Shown: one piece after another, positions 58,930 through 64,000 of the stretch
Numbering within the stretch: position 1 is the stretch's first letter
How the letters are laid out: the number at the start of each line of letters is the position of its first letter
Origin: Parietaria judaica
Lineage: Eukaryota; Streptophyta; Magnoliopsida; Rosales; Urticaceae
Direction: 5' to 3'
Length of the DNA: 64,000 nucleotides
NCBI GenBank assembly: GCA_954871525.1
Contig: OX940860.1
Location: 28,242,001 to 28,306,000, forward strand
Notes under the pieces: generated by a model
Database searches by the model: none
Told to the model about the DNA's origin: nothing
What the model saw: only the letters and a program-made list of their open reading frames with translations
Made by a program: the position numbers and the translations under genes

Positions 58930-59220
58930 CTATATTGTTGTGAAAGTAAGGTATTTTTGCCGTCAAATTTTGAACGATCAGGTACTTATTTTAGTCGAAG
59001 TCGGGTATTTTTGCCGTCAATTTTTGAAGTTAGGTATTTTAGTTCAATTTTAGTTGAAGTCGGGTATTTTACCGTTATATATAGATTGAACCCACAACCT
59101 TCACTTTGGAGGTGGTGTGGAATTACCACTAGGCTATCCTAGCAACCACACTTGCCGTTAAATTTTAAACTTGAGTATTTAGGTTCAACTTTATTCAAAA
59201 CTGTGTATTTTTACCGCAAT
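58930..59220. repeat. Repeats of a GTATTTTTGCCGTCAA motif flanking a SINE head
   Basis: GGTATTTTTGCCGTCAA(A/T)TTTTGAA recurs at about 58950 and 59007, with GGTATTTT-ACCGTTA near 59065 and CTTGCCGTTAAATTTTAA near 59150. AGTCGAAGTCGG/AGTTGAAGTCGG lie between. The SINE head interrupts this array. The phrase resembles the ends of the foldback MITEs in this window. Confidence 0.55.
59084..59142 (-). mobile_element. tRNA-derived SINE head with Pol III boxes A and B
   Basis: On the minus strand a TAGCCTAGTGG box A is followed about 35 bp later by GGTTCAATC box B, with CCTCCAAAGTGAAGGTTGTG between. That is the internal Pol III promoter layout of plant SINEs. No tRNA cloverleaf can be completed, so it is not a tRNA gene. 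The 3' body is not clearly present. Confidence 0.65.
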
Positions 59221-59562
59221 TAACTCTTCACTAAAAGACCATGACAAAGAAGAAAATGATGTGACAAAGCAAGAAACCATTTCCATAAAAGTGCAAACAA
59301 ATTGAAGAAAAAAACAGGATCTTTATGAATTACGATTCTGCATTGTTTTTAAAAGACCGCGTGAAAGAAGAAAAAGATGTGCTAATTAAATAATCTTTTT
59401 TTCTTTTTACGAAAAATTAGAATTTCGGAGGTGAAATTTTACTAACAAAACTAATTGGGTATTAACGAGGGCACACTTGCTATCAACAATTTAATCGGTC
59501 AAATAAAATTAGAATACATGGTCCCAAAAAATTTAATCTCAACAGTTTTTTTTTTTTTTTGA

Positions 59563-59640
59563 AGACCCACAACCTTCACTTTGGAGGTGGGGATTGAACC
59601 CACAACCTTCACTTTGGAGGTGGTGTAGAATTACCACTAA
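59563..59640 (-). mobile_element. Second SINE head, partly duplicated in tandem
   Basis: The same CCACAACCTTCACTTTGGAGG module occurs twice in a row (about 59568 and 59600), with GGATTGAACCC (box B on the minus strand) between. The box A end is truncated after ACCACTAA. Same family as 59084-59142. Confidence 0.6.
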
Positions 59641-60202
59641 ATAAAAAAGAGAGAACTTCAAAATTATTATTTTCCATTCAAAACTGCAATTATTTGATGG
59701 GATGGTTATTCTTTTATATGCTTCGTAGCAATTAGCGGAATATATTTGTTATATCAATTCGTTATTTACTTGATAAAATTATTCAAATAAGTATCCTAAA
59801 TTATCGGTAACCATTTGAAAACAGGGAATATATTTGTTATAAAGCTCCAAGAAAAGGCGGAAGAAAAAGAAGAGAGAAAAAAGGACTTCAGAGGAAACCA
59901 ATGAGCTGACTTCGTCGTGAACTTCTTCTTCTCCGACGAGTCTGATATTTGTATTATTTCATTCTCTTATATCTTGTTACTTTCGTTTTTTAAATTACTA
60001 TATTTTTTAATTTTTAATATATATGAATAGTTTCCTAGTTAAACTAAATCAGTTATGTATTTAAATACAGTATAGCCTCTATAATTTAATAATATTGATG
60101 CTGAAGAATTTTATTATATTATCCAATGTTAATTCGAGTAGAGACATGGCAAAAATATTAATTTATCAAATATCTAGTTACAGTTACATAGGTATGTGTG
60201 TG
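59641..60202. other. Spacer, no gene seen
   Basis: AT-rich. A purine-rich AAGAAAAGGCGGAAGAAAAAG segment at about 59850-59890 is followed by CTTCTTCTTCTCC, but no frame looks coding. Confidence 0.45.
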
Positions 60203-60509
60203 GAGCTGCACAAACGTGCATCGCGACCAGTCGCGAACATAGTTGCCAAAATCGCGAGATTCACGGTCGCGACGCGTCGCGAGAATCACGGCGGCGATGC
60301 ATCGCGATGAATCGCGAGAGAGAGAGATAGAGGCCCTGCTGTGAGACGGAGAGAGAGAGAGAGCCTGCTGTGAGAGAGAGAGAGATCGCGACTTTTGCCC
60401 ATATTCGCGATGAATCGCGACTTTTGCCGCAAAATCGCGATTGTTCGCGAACTGAGAAAATTGGTCGCGACTGGTCGTGACGTGATTTGGCGATTTTAAT
60501 GTGCAGCTC
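60203..60509. mobile_element. TCGCGA-rich foldback element
   Basis: It starts GAGCTGCAC and ends GTGCAGCTC (perfect 9-bp inverted ends). CGCGACCAGTCGCGA near the left and GGTCGCGACTGGTCG near the right are mirrored. The 307-bp interior carries many TCGCGA palindromes and (GA)n tracts, and is far richer in CpG than its surroundings. The flanks (TATGTGTGTG and TATATGTGTG) are similar but do not give a clean duplication. It is non-coding. Confidence 0.65.
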
Positions 60510-62239
60510 TATATGTGTGCGTGTGAGGGCTTAGGTTACTAAGGTTGGGTGAGAAGTTGTACCTCAATCCCTAAAGTACGGGTCGATATTCGACCCAAAT
60601 ACATAAAATATGGGCTGAGTTTTTCGATATAGCTCAATTTTTGGATAAACAGAGTTCAAATATAATCCAGTTCATAATTCATTCAGGTGTATATATTATA
60701 GTATACAGTATACACTATATACTAACAAAAACAAAAATAAAAAGGGTCGTTAGCAACGTAAATACTTGGTCTTTATTTTCTATTGGTATAAATTTATTTT
60801 TTTCACTTTCAAAATTCATATTGTTGTCTATTATGTCCATTTTTTGGACGACTAAAAATATTTGGGCCCATAAGCAAAAAAACCTATTTAGGCCTACTAA
60901 GTCAAACCCGACCCAACACCGAGCCCAGCGAAGGCCCATGACGATAAAGTGAAGTCGGACTCAGGCCCGATGAACGGAAACAGCCTCGTGTATAACATGC
61001 ACTGTTTAGAACTATCCGGCATAGTGTTGGAATCAACCGAGACAGCCAAAACACGCCAAAGCGTAAGTCGAACATGGTCCAACCAAGAACAAAAGATGCT
61101 CAGAACGTTAAAACAGACCCTGTGCAAAAACCCGCCGCCTTGCGACATCCAACGCAAAATCGGGCCACATTCGGCTAAGGCCGAATCGTCCAGGACACCC
61201 AAAAGACGCCCTTTTTTGAGAAATCAAGGATATTGACGAAATTAAGACATAACAATTAGGCTGTAAGAAAATGATAATATATGTGTTATGAGTTAGCTAA
61301 AATCTATCCTAATTTTATTCAAGAACGCGAGTATCCTTAAGTTGTTCATTAGTGGTATTACTAGAAAATTAAAATTATAGAGCCTATAAGATTTGTCTAC
61401 TCTCTACTGTATCGGACCATCACAGAATAATTAGTGTTTTATTAGATAGAAATGTATTTTTTTTATAAATAAATTTAAATAACAAGTTATAAATTTTTTA
61501 GGGTTTTACTTTTACGCGGCTCTAGGAGTTATTATACGGATTTTTGCAATTTTTATGTAGTATAAATATTCAAAGAGATACCCGACTAATTAAAAAATTA
61601 CTAAATAAGTAAAAAGATTTAAAATATGTTAAGTAATTAAAAAAATAAAGAAATTTAAAAAATTATTTCTTAAAAAATAATATATTTTTTTCATTTTTTC
61701 TAAAGAATAATTTAAAAAATGACACGTAGAAATACAACGTGGCAATGAGGATGACATGGCGGTGCCATGTGGCATTTACTAACGGATATGGTTTGATCCA
61801 TTCTGCCCCAATTGACATACGTTAATACTTGTGCTGCTAATTTTCCTTTAAAATATTAGGTAATTTTACAATCATGTTGTAAAATTATATTTGGTACTTT
61901 TGCGGCTATAAACTAAATATAAAAATTTAGAAACATTAGGTATCACTGTTATAGAACATACAACATTTAAAATATTAGGTATTCATGCCAAAATAACTTT
62001 TTTAGTTAGTTATGTGGATAGAATTTGACAAAGAAGGAAAATGGGATCTAATTGAACCCGCCGGATGCAGATATTTTTTAAGCCGATACAATTCGGTTGT
62101 AGTTTAAAACCCGCATTTCCAGGATTTCGTAGACCCCTAAAATAACTTATATAATAAAAATGGTTATAATTTACATCTTTCCGATGAAAGAAGGAAATAA
62201 CAAATTCTAACAAGCATGTGAATAGAAAAAGACTAATCG
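60510..62239. other. Intergenic region with a GC-rich relic at 60897-61235
   Basis: The relic (about 340 bp) is GC-richer than its flanks and open in two frames, one on each strand, for about 100 codons. Neither shows a domain I recognise. It is most likely a retroelement remnant. The rest is AT-rich. Confidence 0.4.
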
Positions 62240-62990
62240 ATTTGCTCAAATTCATCTTCTTCTTCTTCTAGCATTGCAGCCTAGCCACTGGATGCATAAT
62301 CATAATCCTCTTTAAAGAGCTTTACTCCCACACACCTGCATTATATATATATATATATATAATGCAGAATATATTGCGTATAACACATCTTCTTTGGTTA
62401 TAACACAACAAAGAAGAACATATTGCGTATGCATTACCCTGAGTCCTCCATTGAGTAGACATCCACATCACTGGTGTTTACCATCTCCTTGAGAGGAAGG
62501 AAACTGGGAGTATGAGCAATGGCTTCAAGCTTTTGCACAATAACAGGCTAGCACCCCGACCTTCCCAACCGGTCACAGTAGAACAACGCGTTTGTGTTGT
62601 TCCTCAACACCACAAAACCACCATCGCTTAAGCGGCTCAAAACCTTAGTATATCCCGGTAAGCTTGGAATAGTCAGGAGGCCAATTTCGTCCAAGTCTCG
62701 GCGACGCCATATTCATCCAAAGGCCATATGTCTTGTTCTTCATGATCAGTACCGATATGCATTATACCCTTTTGCAGCGACTGCGGTAGTGGAATAAAGT
62801 ACCGAACCCGCTCCTCGTCCAAGTCGAAACACCACAAAGAGCAAGGACGCGGAAGATCCAATGAAGAGCTCCATGGAAATAGACTACAGAATCCCCGATT
62901 ACCAGCAGGAAGTGAAGTGGCGATACGTCGACAGACCTGTCCCGAGCGTGTGTATCTCTGCTGCTACACCGAAATTGGAAAGAAAAAATT
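62240..62990 (-). pseudogene. F-box-associated domain (FBA_3-like) pseudogene
   Basis: On the minus strand, pieces of an F-box-associated domain follow one another: VVYFHGALHWI, then CFDLDEERVRYFIPLP, DIWPLDEYGVAETWTKLA, then SLPGYTKVLSRLSDGGFVVLRNNTNA, then SFLPLKEMV and VDVYSMEDSG. A last piece (LKEDYDYASSG, LEEEEDEFEQID) lies near 62240-62320. The pieces lie in different frames and contain stops (e.g. TAG after the cysteine near 62550), so at least two frameshifts are needed. There is no F-box. DIW-EYGV-WTKL is the characteristic FBA_3 signature. Confidence 0.65.
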
Positions 62991-63023
62991 AGAAACAACG
63001 AAATCACGCTTGAGCTATTCCCT

Positions 63024-63952
63024 TCTTCTTCTTCTTTTTTTTTTTTTTTTTTTTTAATTTTTATAAGAAATCAGCTTTCATTAACAATCAGCAGGGGTTT
63101 GTAAGTCCCTCTGAATTCGTGTTACAAGCCACCGGGGGCATACACTTTGTCCACAGATTCGGTGTTAAATTCGATAATTGGGATCTAGCTAATTCATTTA
63201 CAATCTCGTTACAAGATCTAGGCGTCCATAAACAAACAACAGTGGGGTTTCTCGAGTTTAGGAGAGATTGAATGCCCGCTATGATCGGGCCTTCGATGCA
63301 ATTGAGATTACCTCCGTTGACGAGTTGACTAGCTCTAAGACAATCGGTTTCCAGCTCAGATACCCACCATCCCTTTGCAAGGGCGAATTGGAGACCATGG
63401 CGAATCGCTTTACACTCTGCAGTGAGTAGCGTATCAACGTCTTCAAAAATTGAGGCCGTAACCCCAAGTGGGAGTCCCCGATGATCTCTAACCACACCGC
63501 CGACCGCTGCCCGTCTTCTCTCCTTGTCCCAAGCCGCGTCGACATTGAGCTTTAAGCCCCCGTATGCCACCCCGGTCCAAGAGCAATGTCTCACCGAACC
63601 AGCCCCCGTGAGAACTTCCGTTGTCCGGGTGCTCGTTTTGAAACTTGTGAGCCAACAAACACTTCCTCAGCCCAAGTTTCCGGCCTCTTAATGCGGTGTT
63701 CGAAGAGCCGAGTGTTTCGATCCGTCCATGCAGCCCAAATAAGGCCGCAAAAGAATTCCAAGTTGGAGGTCTTGAGAACCTCCCTAGCCCGGTAGCATAT
63801 TTCCTGAAAGGGAACGTCACCCGTCTTTTCGACCCAATGTTGTAAAGGAGAGTTTTCCCGAATATTTTGAGCTCTAACACATCCCCACACCGCATGAAAA
63901 CCATCCTTCGGTAGAGCCCCACAAAACTTACAAAACCCACCCCCCGTCTCCA
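63024..63952 (-). mobile_element. 3' end of a LINE (zf-RVT + RNase H) with poly(A) tail
   Basis: Minus strand. A zf-RVT piece (63953-63591; CKFCGALPKDGFHAVWGC, then LIWAAWTDRNTRLFEH) is followed by an RNase H-like RVT_3 domain (63594-63088; LKLNVDAAW, RRRAAVGGVVRDH, TAECKAIRHGLQFA, ETDCLRAS, then NEIVNELAR). The two lie in different frames and meet at 63591-63594, a single frameshift. RNase H keeps the first Asp, the Glu and the middle Asp, but the usual last Asp is Asn in NEIVNELAR. Past the stop the minus strand continues through AATGAAAGCTGATTTC into about 23 A's (63053-63031), the poly(A) of target-primed insertion. The reverse transcriptase part is missing (5' truncated). Dead element. 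Confidence 0.85.
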
Positions 63953-64000
63953 TTAAAAAATTAAATACAAATATAAATAGAATACAAGTATGTTTTATGT
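63951..64000 (+). repeat. 50-bp direct repeat, copy 2, runs off the window
   Basis: Matches 47942-47991 with one visible difference. It starts immediately where the LINE's truncated 5' end stops. In copy 1 this sequence lies about 200 bp beyond the 3' end of an F-box pseudogene, so a related F-box copy could lie just outside the window. Confidence 0.8.

Noticed and set aside
63279..63545. Other open frames over the LINE end
   Set aside because: The RNase H and zf-RVT motifs lie in the 63594-63088 and 63953-63591 frames. The remaining frames are shadows.
1..64000. Search for CRISPR arrays, operons, phage genes or biosynthetic gene clusters
   Set aside because: All genes have introns and plant signatures, neighbours are unrelated in function, and no regular short-spacer repeat array exists.

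Overview
The window is nuclear DNA from a flowering plant, most likely a dicot. It is AT-rich. Its genes have many short introns with T-rich acceptors, the proteins match plant families (SYP4 syntaxin, plant-type mitochondrial SSB, GUB_WAK_bind, F-box proteins), and the spaces between genes hold plant-type hAT/MULE miniature elements, LTR fragments, LINE and SINE relics and (AT)n tracts. I cannot name the species. There is no CRISPR array, operon or phage region, and I found no previously undescribed multi-gene system. The novelty lies in gene-structure details and in how the repeats are arranged.

Left part (1-24.8 kb): a protein phosphatase 2C gene (+) with an upstream-ORF-rich leader and a GC-AG intron; a secreted GUB_WAK_bind cell-wall protein (-); the mitochondrial single-stranded DNA-binding protein MTSSB (-); and the translation initiation factor eIF3a (-), with 13 coding exons. 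MTSSB and eIF3a both have TGGGCY (site II-type) motifs upstream, as is common for plant housekeeping and translation genes.

Middle part (24.8-45.2 kb): about 6 kb of repeat-rich intergenic DNA, then a RING + PHD nuclear protein (+), a TGN syntaxin of the SYP41/42/43 group (+, with a second GC-AG intron and paired G-boxes at the promoter), and a DEDDh 3'-5' exonuclease (-). The relatives of MTSSB, eIF3a and the RING/PHD protein lie, as far as I recall, in one stretch of Arabidopsis chromosome 4 (around At4g10940-At4g11420), so this may be a conserved block.

Right part (45.2-64 kb): a degenerating, transposon-filled area. It holds a MULE-like foldback element beside a 1-kb hAT-like element with a perfect 8-bp target duplication, an F-box pseudogene truncated at the edge of an LTR element with primer-binding site and short gag-like ORF, and a broken plastid/mitochondrial TWINKLE-type primase-helicase gene with a solo LTR inserted inside one exon. 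These are followed by one intact F-box gene, tRNA-derived SINE heads, a TCGCGA-rich foldback element, a second F-box-associated pseudogene and the 3' end of a LINE (zf-RVT + RNase H) with its poly(A) tail.

How the genes relate: the intact genes are independent, single-copy-looking housekeeping or trafficking loci with their own promoters. No shared pathway is implied, although two loci (MTSSB and the TWINKLE relic) belong to organelle DNA replication. Gene models were built by hand from splice signals and reading-frame continuity; every internal phase was checked to join in frame.
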